From Anaerolineaceae bacterium (GTDB lineage: Bacteria > Chloroflexota > Anaerolineae > Aggregatilineales > Phototrophicaceae): 64,000 nucleotides of DNA. A model generated the notes under the pieces. It searched no databases, was not told the origin of the DNA, and was given only the letters and a program-made list of their open reading frames with translations. Location of the stretch: contig JAPOVC010000014.1 in the NCBI GenBank assembly GCA_026708325.1, positions 372,001 through 436,000 on the forward strand. Reading direction: 5' to 3'. The translations under genes and the position numbers were made by a program. This document shows, in pieces, positions 27,589 to 35,694 of the stretch (position 1 is its first letter; each line of letters starts with the position of its first letter).

Positions 27589-28167
27589 TCAGGCGTCCCT
27601 GCGAAGCTCGTGGTGGGACCGGCAGCGGGCCTCATAGCTTTCGCTGGCGCCCACGAGAATGACCGGGTCGTTCACGTGCGCGGGTTGGCCGTTGACCAGA
27701 CGCTGCGTGCGGCTGGCCGGTTCGCCACAAACAGTACAGATGGCATTGAGTTTGGTCACTTCCTCGGCGACCGCCATCAGCACGGGGATCATGCCAAAGG
27801 GCTCCCCGCGGAAGTCCGTGTCGAGGCCGGCAACCATGACCCTCAGGCCACGGTTGGCGAGCGTTTCCACGGTTGCCAGCAGGTTGTTGTCGAAGAATTG
27901 CGCCTCATCGATGGCGACAACTGTGGTGTCCGGGTGCAGTAACCCGGGCAGAAGGTCCGTACTGGCAATCTGCACGGCTGTCACGTGACTGTCGTCATGA
28001 CTGCTGATGCGCCCGCTGCCGCCGAAGCGATCGTCAAGACTGTGCTTGAAGACCTGCACCCTCTTTTTGGCGATGACCGCGCGCCGCACCCGGCGGATCA
28101 ACTCTTCGGTCTTGCCGGAGAACATACTGCCGCAAATGACTTCCACGCGACCTGTTGTTGGGCTCAC
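27589..28167 (-). CDS. tdk: Thymidine kinase
   Basis: A 192-residue type II thymidine kinase that salvages thymidine to dTMP. It has the P-loop [14 protein letters not shown], the DEAQFF motif, the lasso/zinc region [13 protein letters not shown], and a C-terminal ARCRSHHEL completing the zinc site. The start is a GTG preceded by GGGG. It follows the bL31-fusion gene, from which a hairpin separates it. Confidence 0.95.
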   Translation of the reverse strand: MSPTTGRVEVICGSMFSGKTEELIRRVRRAVIAKKRVQVFKHSLDDRFGGSGRISSHDDSHVTAVQIASTDLLPGLLHPDTTVVAIDEAQFFDNNLLATVETLANRGLRVMVAGLDTDFRGEPFGMIPVLMAVAEEVTKLNAICTVCGEPASRTQRLVNGQPAHVNDPVILVGASESYEARCRSHHELRRDA

Positions 28168-28195
28168 CTTGCCCCGTCCCTTTCCGGCACGAAGA

Positions 28196-28219
28196 CAGAC
28201 ACGCGCTTCTGCGTGTCTG
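28196..28219. terminator. 9-bp hairpin between bL31-fusion gene and tdk
   Basis: CAGACACGC (28196-28204), loop GCTTCT, GCGTGTCTG (28211-28219): a perfect 9-bp stem. On the minus strand it is followed by only a short pyrimidine run (TCTTC), so it may be a weak terminator, an attenuator reducing tdk expression, or an RNA-processing structure at the end of the ribosomal-protein operon. Confidence 0.35.
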
Positions 28220-28254
28220 CCAGGTCTTGCACAACCGGATTCTGTCAGTGTACG

Positions 28255-28713
28255 TCAGGCACCTTCGGGAAGTTCATAGCCCAGCGTACGCAATTCCCGC
28301 TTCACGTCGGCCAGCGCCTTGCGACCGATCCCCGGGATTTCCAGGATGGCGCTGTCGCCTTGTTCCAGTCTTTCCATGAACTGGCCCACTTCCTCGATAC
28401 CCTGGTCGATGAAGATGTTCAAATGACGCTTTGCCAGTCCAAGGTCGGTCATTGGCCGTTGAGGTGATACGCGCGCCGCCTGGCGCGCCTGCTCTTCCTG
28501 CAAAATGTCTTCGCGAATCTGCAAACGCTTCAGGAAGCGGTCCACCTGGCCTTCGGTGTCCACGATGCGCTGCTCGCCGGTGTAAAAGGGGTGGCAGCGG
28601 GAGCAAATGTCCGTGCGCAGTTCCGGGACGGTCGCGCCGGTGGTCCAGCTGTTGCCGCAGGAACAGGTTACCGGGGCTTCAGGATACCACTGCGGATGTA
28701 TCGCTTCTTTCAT
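28255..28713 (-). CDS. rpmE: Ribosomal protein bL31 fused to an RNA polymerase alpha-CTD-like domain
   Basis: A 152-residue protein, about twice the length of bL31. Residues 1-55 are a zinc-type bL31 ([10 protein letters not shown], Cys at 17, 19, 37 and 40, [13 protein letters not shown]). A charged, helical linker (about 56-86) leads to residues 87-148, which align along their length with the C-terminal domain of the RNA polymerase alpha subunit: [13 protein letters not shown], then [20 protein letters not shown]. Positions matching the DNA-contact residues of E. coli alpha (R265, N268, G296, K298) are R96, N99, G130 and K132. It is the third gene of the rplU-rpmA operon, overlapping rpmA by four bases. 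The fold call is firm; any DNA- or polymerase-linked role is inference. Confidence 0.88.
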   Translation of the reverse strand: MKEAIHPQWYPEAPVTCSCGNSWTTGATVPELRTDICSRCHPFYTGEQRIVDTEGQVDRFLKRLQIREDILQEEQARQAARVSPQRPMTDLGLAKRHLNIFIDQGIEEVGQFMERLEQGDSAILEIPGIGRKALADVKRELRTLGYELPEGA

Positions 28714-28994
28714 TGGAGCGCAACCTCCTGCGGCCTCTCGGCCAGAACGCTGATGCGTTGGCGACCGCGCTTGCCGCGAATGCGCTCAAACGTGACGTAG
28801 CCGGTCGTGGTGGCAAAGATCGTGTAGTCACGTCCCATGCCCACGCCCAGGCCGGGATGATATTTCGTGCCGCGCTGGCGCACAATAATGTTGCCAGGGA
28901 TGACCTGCTCGCCACCGTAGCGTTTCACGCCAAGGCGCTTGGAGTTGCTGTCGCGGCCATTGCTGCTGGAGCCACCGCCCTTTTTGTGTGCCAT
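28710..28994 (-). CDS. rpmA: 50S ribosomal protein bL27
   Basis: A 94-residue bL27, which reaches the peptidyl-transferase centre with its N-terminus. It begins [16 protein letters not shown], with no cleavable N-terminal extension of the Firmicute type, followed by [19 protein letters not shown]. It lies 15 bp after rplU and overlaps the bL31-fusion gene. Confidence 0.97.
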   Translation of the reverse strand: MAHKKGGGSSSNGRDSNSKRLGVKRYGGEQVIPGNIIVRQRGTKYHPGLGVGMGRDYTIFATTTGYVTFERIRGKRGRQRISVLAERPQEVALQ

Positions 28995-29009
28995 TGCCCT
29001 CTCCTGACC

Positions 29010-29327
29010 TCAGTTCTGCAGGGAAATATCCTCGACCAGCAAGCGGGTGAAATACTGACGGTGACCCTGCTTGCGGCGATAGTTCGTCCGTGGATTGTAC
29101 TTGAAAACAATGATTTTCTTGCCGCGGCCCTGCTCCTGCACTCTTACGCGCACACTCGCGCCTTCAACAACAGGTTGACCGATGACGGTGTTGTCGCCGT
29201 CTTCAACCAGCAGAACGTCCGTGATATTAAAGCTCTCGTCGACTTCGTAGGGGAGTCGCTCGACGTCGATCGTCTTGCCGACTTCTGCGCGAAACTGGCG
29301 TCCGCCAGTCCGAATTACCGCATACAT
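29010..29327 (-). CDS. rplU: 50S ribosomal protein bL21
   Basis: A 105-residue bL21 that binds 23S rRNA. It begins MYAVIRTGGRQFRAEVG and ends with the rRNA-binding FKYNPRTNYRRKQGHRQYFT. It heads the rplU-rpmA-rpmE operon and has a strong promoter overlapping the queA stop codon, then a leader of about 90 nt. Confidence 0.97.
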   Translation of the reverse strand: MYAVIRTGGRQFRAEVGKTIDVERLPYEVDESFNITDVLLVEDGDNTVIGQPVVEGASVRVRVQEQGRGKKIIVFKYNPRTNYRRKQGHRQYFTRLLVEDISLQN

Positions 29328-29420
29328 GGGAGTCTCCAGGCTTCTCTTGCCTCCGCCGGCTGGCCCGGGTTCATTCCGGCTCCGACGGGGAAATCTGGCA
29401 ACGCTTGTGCCCTTCAGGGC
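29328..29420 (-). promoter_or_regulatory. Possible structured 5' leader of rplU operon
   Basis: From the predicted start (about 29420) to the rplU ATG there are about 93 nt. The RNA would begin with a GCCC-TGAA-GGGC hairpin (29420-29409), followed by a GCCGG/CCGGC pairing further down and a purine-rich ribosome site (CTGGAG). Ribosomal-protein operons are often autoregulated through such leaders; no known leader motif is recognised. Confidence 0.3.
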
Positions 29421-29426
29421 GGGCGC

Positions 29427-29455
29427 AGTATAGCGGTCGGCAAGTGCCGGGTCAA
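29427..29455 (-). promoter_or_regulatory. Sigma70 promoter of rplU-rpmA-rpmE operon
   Basis: On the minus strand TTGACC (29455-29450), a 17-bp spacer, TATACT (29432-29427). The -35 box contains the TGA stop codon of queA. Confidence 0.65.
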
Positions 29456-30492
29456 CAGTCTGTTTGCGGCCCTATAAACATGACGTCGCCGAAAGAATAG
29501 AAGCGATAGCCATAGTCGCGGGCCATTTCATAGGCCCGCAACACCTTCTCCCTCCCGGCCAGCGCGCAAACCATCAGCAACAGGGTCGTACGTGGCAGGT
29601 GAAAGTTGGTGATGAGACCATCAATCGCACGCCAGCGATATCCAGGAGCTATGAACAGGGACGTGTTGCCGTCAAATGCCGCGACCCTTTCCCCCGGGGC
29701 GGCGCTTGCAGCAGCGCTCTCCAGGGTACGGGCCGAGGTCGTCCCGACCGCGATGATTCGTCCGCCTGCCCTTGCCGCCCGGTTGATGGCTGCCGCAGCT
29801 GCGGGACTGAGCCTGGCTTCTTCGCTGTGAATACTATGGTCGCCCACCTTGTCAACCTTGACCGGCTGGAACGTGTCCAGTCCGATATGCAGGGTGCAAT
29901 AGACCAGTTGGACGCCACGCCCTTTCAGACGCGCCAGCAAGCTCCTGGTGAAGTGCAGGCCGGCCGTTGGCGCCGCCGCAGAACCCTCGTGTCGACTGTA
30001 CACGGTCTGGTAGCGCTCGCGGTCAGTCAGCGGCTGCCTGATGTACGGGGGCAGGGGAGTGTGACCCAGCGATGCCAGTTCGTTGTTGATGCCCTGGCTG
30101 AATTGCAGGACTCGCAGGCCCGCTTCGCGTTCTTCGCGCACGGAAACGCAAATATCGCTTCCGACAAGCTGCAGGCTTGCGCCGGCCCGCAAGCCCTTGC
30201 CACGCACAAGACCCAGCCATTGCCGGTCTTCGAGTTGACGCAGCAGCAGAATTTCCGCCTTGCCACCGGTGGCCCTACGGGTCGCCAGGAGGCGCGCTGG
30301 AATAACGCGCGTGTCGTTCAATACTAGCACGTCACCCGGTCGCAGAAAACGTCCCAGTTCATGGAAATGGTGATGGGCGACCTTTCCGCTCTCGCTGTCC
30401 AGCAGCATGAGCCGGGCGTTGTCCCGCGGCTCGACAGGTTGTTGTGCGATGCGATCCCGCGGAAGTTCGTAATCGAAGTCTGCGATGTTCAT
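29452..30492 (-). CDS. queA: S-adenosylmethionine:tRNA ribosyltransferase-isomerase QueA
   Basis: QueA transfers the ribosyl part of SAM to 7-aminomethyl-7-deazaguanine in tRNA, forming epoxyqueuosine. The 346-residue protein begins DFDYELPRDRIAQQPVEPRD and holds VLVLNDTRVIPARL, TAGLHFT, and the C-terminal ITNFHLPRTTLLLMVCALAG. It lies 16 bp after ruvB, a frequent bacterial order. Confidence 0.97.
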   Translation of the reverse strand: MNIADFDYELPRDRIAQQPVEPRDNARLMLLDSESGKVAHHHFHELGRFLRPGDVLVLNDTRVIPARLLATRRATGGKAEILLLRQLEDRQWLGLVRGKGLRAGASLQLVGSDICVSVREEREAGLRVLQFSQGINNELASLGHTPLPPYIRQPLTDRERYQTVYSRHEGSAAAPTAGLHFTRSLLARLKGRGVQLVYCTLHIGLDTFQPVKVDKVGDHSIHSEEARLSPAAAAAINRAARAGGRIIAVGTTSARTLESAAASAAPGERVAAFDGNTSLFIAPGYRWRAIDGLITNFHLPRTTLLLMVCALAGREKVLRAYEMARDYGYRFYSFGDVMFIGPQTDC

Positions 30493-30508
30493 GCTGTCGC
30501 CCTGCAGT

Positions 30509-31546
30509 TCAGACGCCAGGCAGGCGCTCCTGAATGTCCTGGCCCTCGCTCCCCTGTTCGACGCCCAGGTGTTTCATGGCGCTGCGGGTGGCGACGCGGC
30601 CGCGGGGCGTGCGCTCCAGGAAACCCAACTGGAGCAAAAAGGGCTCATACACATCCATAATCGTGCTGCTGTCTTCACTGATCGAGGCTGCAATAGTGTC
30701 CAGACCCACAGGGCCGCCATCGTATTTATCGATGATGGCCGCCAGAATGCGCCGGTCGACGTCGTCCAGCCCCAGAGTGTCGACTTCCATCAGGCCAAGA
30801 GCGTCCGCGGCGACGTCGGCAGTGATGATGCCGTTGGCCCGCACCTGGGCATAATCCCGCACGCGCCGCAGCAGTCGCAGCGCCACGCGCGGTGTGCCGC
30901 GGGCCCGACCTGCAATTTCCTCCGTGCCGCCAGGCTCGATGCGTATGTCCTGCATGCGGGCTGCACGAACGATAATTTCCCGAATCGCGTCAAGTTCGTA
31001 GAAATCCAGTCGAAAGCTGGCCCCGAACCTGTCCCGCAGCGGGCTTGCCAGCAGCGACAATCGCGTCGTGGCGCCGATCACCGTGAAGCGGGGCAGGTTC
31101 AGGCGGACGTTCTTCGCCGCCGGCCCCTTGCCAATGACGATATCGAGCGCATATTCCTCCATGGCCGGGTATAGCACTTCTTCAACCGCCCGGCCGAGAC
31201 GGTGCACTTCGTCGATGAATAGAATGTCATTTTCGCGCATGTGAGTCAGGATGGCGGCAAGATCGCCGGCGCGTTCAACCGAAGGGCCGGCAGTGATGCG
31301 AATGTTGCAATTCATTTCATTGGCGACGACATGGGCGAGGGAGGTCTTGCCAAGCCCGGGAGGGCCATAAAAGAGAATGTGATCGACCGGCTCGCTGCGC
31401 ACCTGGGCCGCTTCCACCAGGATTCGCAGGTTTTCCCGCACCCGAAGCTGGCCGATGACGTCCACAAGGCGTTGCGGGCGCAGGGTGTGATTCTCACGCT
31501 CGCCCTGGCGGCGTTGGCCGCCAACCATACGATCCCCCGGGACCAT
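30509..31546 (-). CDS. ruvB: Holliday junction DNA helicase RuvB
   Basis: RuvB is the AAA+ ring motor that drives branch migration with RuvA. The 345-residue protein has Walker [14 protein letters not shown], Walker [11 protein letters not shown], sensor 1 GATTR, arginine finger region SPLRDRFG and the winged-helix end ([15 protein letters not shown]). ATG at 31546 has GAGGG 6 bases upstream; another ATG lies six codons later. It shares its promoter region with divergent upp. Confidence 0.97.
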   Translation of the reverse strand: MVPGDRMVGGQRRQGERENHTLRPQRLVDVIGQLRVRENLRILVEAAQVRSEPVDHILFYGPPGLGKTSLAHVVANEMNCNIRITAGPSVERAGDLAAILTHMRENDILFIDEVHRLGRAVEEVLYPAMEEYALDIVIGKGPAAKNVRLNLPRFTVIGATTRLSLLASPLRDRFGASFRLDFYELDAIREIIVRAARMQDIRIEPGGTEEIAGRARGTPRVALRLLRRVRDYAQVRANGIITADVAADALGLMEVDTLGLDDVDRRILAAIIDKYDGGPVGLDTIAASISEDSSTIMDVYEPFLLQLGFLERTPRGRVATRSAMKHLGVEQGSEGQDIQERLPGV

Positions 31547-31576
31547 CGCAGCCCTCGTCCGCTTGCAGAAGAGTCA

Positions 31577-31584
31577 AGTATACT
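31577..31584. promoter_or_regulatory. Symmetric -10 element between ruvB and upp
   Basis: The palindrome AGTATACT gives a TATACT -10 box on both strands, overlapping by four bases, so ruvB and upp could be driven by one bidirectional promoter. For ruvB, TTGCGG lies 16 bases upstream (31604-31599). No good -35 is seen for upp. Confidence 0.4.
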
Positions 31585-31624
31585 GGTGGCGGTTTCACCC
31601 GCAAGCGCAGGGAAGGGCAGTGCC

Positions 31625-32248
31625 ATGGCTAGGCTGTACGTTTCCAGTCATCCGCTCGCCATTCACAAGTTGACGCAACTTCGCTCCGTGGAGACCGACC
31701 ATCGGTCCTTCCGTGAGCTTGTGCGCGAACTGGCCCTGCTGATTTCCTATGAAGTCACCGCGGACCTGGATTTGACGGAGCACAATGTTGAAACGCCGCT
31801 GGGCATCGCCGAAGGTGGCAGTTGCGGCGAGACCATCGGCCTTGTGCCCGTATTGCGTGCCGGCCTTGGCCTGGTCGACGGCGTGATGGAGTTGCTGCCC
31901 AGCGTTCAGGTCTGGCACATCGGTCTCTATCGCGATGAAGAGACGCTGCGCCCCGTCGAGTATTACAACAAGCTGCCCACGGAACCGACGGTCAACGTCT
32001 GCATTGTTCTGGACCCGATGCTGGCCACTGGCGGCTCCGCTGTGGCGACGATCGATATTCTCAAGCGCTGGGGCGTGCGTCGGATCAAGTACATGGGCCT
32101 GATTGCCGCTCCCGAAGGCGTGGAACGACTGGCCACAGCCCACCCCGACGTACCCATTCACGTCGCAGCGGTGGACCGGCAACTGAACGAAGTGGGGTTT
32201 ATCATGCCCGGCCTGGGTGACGCCGGCGACCGTCAGTTTGGCACGTGA
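31625..32248 (+). CDS. upp: Uracil phosphoribosyltransferase
   Basis: Upp salvages uracil to UMP with PRPP. The 207-residue protein begins [18 protein letters not shown] and shows [13 protein letters not shown], the PRPP loop [12 protein letters not shown] and the uracil-binding C-terminus ([20 protein letters not shown]). The frame is open upstream over ruvB, but the ATG at 31625 gives the family start. Confidence 0.96.
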   Translation: MARLYVSSHPLAIHKLTQLRSVETDHRSFRELVRELALLISYEVTADLDLTEHNVETPLGIAEGGSCGETIGLVPVLRAGLGLVDGVMELLPSVQVWHIGLYRDEETLRPVEYYNKLPTEPTVNVCIVLDPMLATGGSAVATIDILKRWGVRRIKYMGLIAAPEGVERLATAHPDVPIHVAAVDRQLNEVGFIMPGLGDAGDRQFGT

Positions 32249-32298
32249 CAGGCCGTACAGGGCAACACTGGCGGGCGCGATCAATTGAGGCGAAGCGA

Positions 32299-33081
32299 CT
32301 ATGAATTGCTGCCGGCTGCCTTTTCCCGCGCGGCAATGGCAACCAGCGCCGTGAAGTCCTCAACGTCCAGCGACGCGCCGCCGACAAGCGCCCCGTCAAT
32401 TTCCTGTTCAGCCATGTATTGCGACATGTTGTCTGGCTTGACGCTGCCGCCATACAGAATTCGCACTTGCTGCGAAATGCCGGCCCCGTAGAGTTCTGCC
32501 AGCGTGGCGCGGACGCAGTCGCCGATGACGTTGCGGGCGATCTCCGCGCTCGCATTGCGGCCGGTGCCTATCGCCCAGACCGGCTCATAGGCAAGAATGA
32601 CACGACACATGTCTGCGGCTTCCACGTCCTGCAGCGCCGCGCGGACCTGGCCGCCGACCACGTCAAAGGTCTCGCTCGCCTCGTATTGCTGCAGGTTCTC
32701 GCCAACGGCCACGATGGGCGTCAGGTCGGAGGACAGGGCTGCCTTAACCTTGAGGTTAACGCGCTCATCCGTCTCGCCCAGCCATGCCCTGCATTCGGAA
32801 TGGCCGACAATCGCGTGGGAAGCAATCCCTTTCAGCATGGCCGCCGAGACCTGGGAGGTGTAAGCGCCCTGGGGTTCGAAATGCGCGTCCTGGGCGCTGA
32901 CCCGGACGCCGCTTCCGCGCATGGCCTCGGCCACGGCCGTCAGGGCAAGAAAGGTGGGCGCGACGATTCGCTCCACGCTCTCGTAAGCCGCAATGGACGG
33001 CAGCAGTTCGCGTGCAAAGGTCGCCGATTCGGCGACCGACTTGTGCATCTTCCAGTTGCCGGCAATGACGGGAACGCGCAT
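32299..33081 (-). CDS. tpiA: Triosephosphate isomerase
   Basis: A 260-residue TIM barrel that interconverts DHAP and glyceraldehyde 3-phosphate. Catalytic residues are visible: Lys in AGNWKMHKS, His in VGHSECR and Glu in AYEPVWAIGTG; the phosphate loop ends in LYGGSVKPDN. It follows pgk by 30 bp as the last gene of a six-gene operon. Confidence 0.97.
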   Translation of the reverse strand: MRVPVIAGNWKMHKSVAESATFARELLPSIAAYESVERIVAPTFLALTAVAEAMRGSGVRVSAQDAHFEPQGAYTSQVSAAMLKGIASHAIVGHSECRAWLGETDERVNLKVKAALSSDLTPIVAVGENLQQYEASETFDVVGGQVRAALQDVEAADMCRVILAYEPVWAIGTGRNASAEIARNVIGDCVRATLAELYGAGISQQVRILYGGSVKPDNMSQYMAEQEIDGALVGGASLDVEDFTALVAIAAREKAAGSNS

Positions 33082-33111
33082 CAGGACTCCGTTTCTCGCG
33101 GATTTTGCAAG

Positions 33112-34311
33112 TCAGTCATCTGTTTGTCGCTCATCCAGCGCCTCGACGCCGGGCAAGACCCGGCCTTCCAGCATCTCCAGACTGGCGCCGCCGCCAGTGG
33201 AAATGTGGGAGACCGAGGCGGCCAGGCCCGCTGCTTCCACGGCGGCCGCTGAATCACCACCTCCTATGATGGTGGTGGCGCCGGACGCGGTGGCTGCGGC
33301 CAGAAGTGCCGCCACTTCATTGCTCCCCCTGGCGAAGGGCTCCAGTTCAAACACGCCCATCGGCCCGTTCCAGACTATCGTGCGGGCGCCCTTTAGCTCC
33401 GCTGCAAAACGCCGCAGGGTCGCGGGGCCAATGTCGTAAATCGCCCAGCCTGGGGGGACACCTTCATTCAAACTGATGCAACGAAGGTCGGCGTCTTCCG
33501 AAAAGGAGTCGCCAAGGATCGCATCGGTGGGCAGGACGATTCGCCGCGCATGCTCTTCAAGAAGATTCCTGGCAACACCAACCGCGTCTTCCTCCACCAG
33601 CGAAGCGCCCAGGTCAAGGCCACCAGCCCGGAAGAAGGTGTTCGCCATGCCGCCGCCAATCAGCAGGCGGTCGACCCTTTGCAGCAAGGCCTCGATGACG
33701 CGAATCTTGTCCGAGACCTTGGCGCCGCCCAAAATGGCGACGAATGGACGGCGCGGAGCTTCAAGGGCCCTTGCCAGATAGTCCAACTCGCGCTCCATCA
33801 ACAATCCGCCCACTGCCGGCAGGAAATGTGCGACGCCAACTGTCGAGGCATGGGCGCGATGGGCTGCGCCAAAGGCATCGTTGACAAAAATGTCGGCCAG
33901 AGAGGCCAGCGAGCGGGCAAAGGCCGGGTCATTCGACGTCTCGCCCGGGTCGAAGCGGGTGTTTTCGAGGAGCAGTATCCCTCTCTCCGGCAACCTGGAC
34001 AGTGCCGAATGCGTGAGAGGGCCGCCGCAATCCGCAGAAAAATACAACTCCCGTCCCAGGAGTTCCCCCAGCCGTTCGGCCACCGGCCGCAGCGACCATC
34101 CTGGGTCCGCCTGGCCCTTCGGTCGTCCAAGGTGTGAAAGCAAAGCAAGCGCCTTTGGCCCACGCTCAAGCACATAATGCAGCGTAGGGATGGCGGCACG
34201 GATGCGCGCGTCGTTGCTTACGACGCCGTCTCGAAGCGGGACGTTAAAATCGACCCGCATGAGCACGCGTTTGCCCGTCAGGGAGACGTCACGGACGCTT
34301 TGCTTGTTCAA
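33112..34311 (-). CDS. pgk: Phosphoglycerate kinase
   Basis: A 399-residue kinase making ATP from 1,3-bisphosphoglycerate. It begins SVRDVSLTGKRVLMRVDFNVPL and has SHLGRPKG, ILGGAKVSDKI, the hinge region and the C-terminal nucleotide loop GGGDSAAAVE with HISTGGGASLEMLEG. The start is a TTG overlapping the DUF1461 gene by 23 bp; GGAG lies 9 bases upstream. Together with tpiA and the eno-pyk pair it covers lower glycolysis apart from GAPDH and phosphoglycerate mutase. Confidence 0.97.
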   Translation of the reverse strand: MNKQSVRDVSLTGKRVLMRVDFNVPLRDGVVSNDARIRAAIPTLHYVLERGPKALALLSHLGRPKGQADPGWSLRPVAERLGELLGRELYFSADCGGPLTHSALSRLPERGILLLENTRFDPGETSNDPAFARSLASLADIFVNDAFGAAHRAHASTVGVAHFLPAVGGLLMERELDYLARALEAPRRPFVAILGGAKVSDKIRVIEALLQRVDRLLIGGGMANTFFRAGGLDLGASLVEEDAVGVARNLLEEHARRIVLPTDAILGDSFSEDADLRCISLNEGVPPGWAIYDIGPATLRRFAAELKGARTIVWNGPMGVFELEPFARGSNEVAALLAAATASGATTIIGGGDSAAAVEAAGLAASVSHISTGGGASLEMLEGRVLPGVEALDERQTDD

Positions 34312-35011
34312 GACCTGTTACTCCGGAATCTCTGCGGCGCCAGTATATCAACTGCCGCAGGGTCTTCCAGCCAGTCGCAGTCGGGTTTGTCAGCCAAATG
34401 AGAGCAAGGGCCTGCAAGGCCGTCAGTCCTGCCAGAAAGAGCAGGGCATCAATCCAGAAGCGCTCGGGGAACAAACGAATCAGGGTGTCCGAATATGCAA
34501 AATACCAGGTGCCGCTGGCGAAGAACAGCCGATGGAATTCAGTGAAAGCCTGGTCCCAACTGGCTGCCGAAAACACCAGGATCGCCAGCAACAGGGCCAG
34601 GGTAAGGCGCGCACCGCGTTGAAGCGCCTGGCGCAACACGCCCCTCCTGTGACAAATCGCACTGCCGACGCCAAGAAGCGTCAATGCCGCGAATGCAAGG
34701 CGGTACACGTGCCCTGTCAGCAGCTTGACGTCATGCAAATGCCGCAACTCCCTGGCATTGAAGGCCTTCTGCCCGTCGGGAGTGATCAGATCCGCCAGGG
34801 CATTGAGTTCCTGGTCATTTCCCAGCCAGTTGGTGACACGGGCCGCGAGTTCGATGCGGTCTGACGTGGAAAGCCCGTAGCTGTCCCGCGGGAAGCCGGG
34901 CCTTGTATAGGCAGCGCTCAGCCAGAAGGGCGTCATGACCAGCAGGATGTTGCCCAGGACCAGCAGGGCCGGGGTCATGAGCGTCACAAGCAGATTGGCG
35001 AGCCCTGTCAC
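34289..35011 (-). CDS. DUF1461 integral membrane protein
   Basis: A 240-residue protein of the DUF1461 (TIGR01906) family, recognised by the conserved block FHRLFFASGTWYFAYSDTLI followed by RLFPERFWIDA. It has about five membrane helices with an extracytoplasmic loop between the first two (residues about 35-95). Function unknown in all members. GTG start overlapping the MBL gene stop (GTGA). Confidence 0.8.
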   Translation of the reverse strand: MTGLANLLVTLMTPALLVLGNILLVMTPFWLSAAYTRPGFPRDSYGLSTSDRIELAARVTNWLGNDQELNALADLITPDGQKAFNARELRHLHDVKLLTGHVYRLAFAALTLLGVGSAICHRRGVLRQALQRGARLTLALLLAILVFSAASWDQAFTEFHRLFFASGTWYFAYSDTLIRLFPERFWIDALLFLAGLTALQALALIWLTNPTATGWKTLRQLIYWRRRDSGVTGLEQAKRP

Positions 35012-35694
35012 GTCGCTGGACCATCCGACGCTGAAAGGTAGCGCAGGTAGTCCAGCACGAAGGGGTTGCTGCGGCGCTCGGCTCCGATGGTGGTAGGACC
35101 CATGTGGCCCGGCAAGACGCGCGTTTCATCCGGCAGGGCAAACAGACGCCCGGTGATGGAGCGCATGAGCGTGTTCAGGTCTGCGTTGGGGAAGTCCGTC
35201 CGCCCGATGCTGCCGGCGAACAGGCAGTCGCCACCAAACAGCACGGCAGTTTCCGGCTGATAGAAGGCGACGTGGTCCGGGGCATGCCCTGGCGTGAAGA
35301 TGGAGCGCAACTCGATGCCGGGCAGACCGCAGGACTCATCGTCGTTTGTCAGGAGACGGTCCGGGACGGGCAGGGCAGGGAAGAGTTGCTGCAGGACGGG
35401 ATCATCGATTCGCCCGGTCTGCAGACGCGGTGATGCCTGGTGAATGCAAAGGGGCGCCGACGTAAGTCTCACCAGGTCCGCCGCGGCCATCACATGGTCC
35501 AGATGGCCGTGAGTGATCAATATACGGGATATTTTCCAGCCGGCCGACGCCGCAGCCGCAACCAGGCGTTCTGCATCGTCCACGGGGTCGATAACAATCG
35601 CCTCGCCTGTAGCATGACTTCCGATGATGTAGGCGTTGGTCGCAAACGCGCCCAGCGCAAGTGTCAATACTTCAGGCTTCAACTGACTCTCCAT
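35008..35694 (-). CDS. MBL-fold metallohydrolase (glyoxalase II-like)
   Basis: A 228-residue metallo-beta-lactamase-fold hydrolase. The binuclear metal motif THGHLDHV (HxHxDH) is complete, with further ligands in FTPGHAPDHV, FGGDCLF and LPGHMG. This pattern fits the YcbL/glyoxalase-II-like thioester hydrolases, but the substrate is open. It overlaps murJ by 23 bp and DUF1461 by four. Confidence 0.85.
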   Translation of the reverse strand: MESQLKPEVLTLALGAFATNAYIIGSHATGEAIVIDPVDDAERLVAAAASAGWKISRILITHGHLDHVMAAADLVRLTSAPLCIHQASPRLQTGRIDDPVLQQLFPALPVPDRLLTNDDESCGLPGIELRSIFTPGHAPDHVAFYQPETAVLFGGDCLFAGSIGRTDFPNADLNTLMRSITGRLFALPDETRVLPGHMGPTTIGAERRSNPFVLDYLRYLSASDGPAT

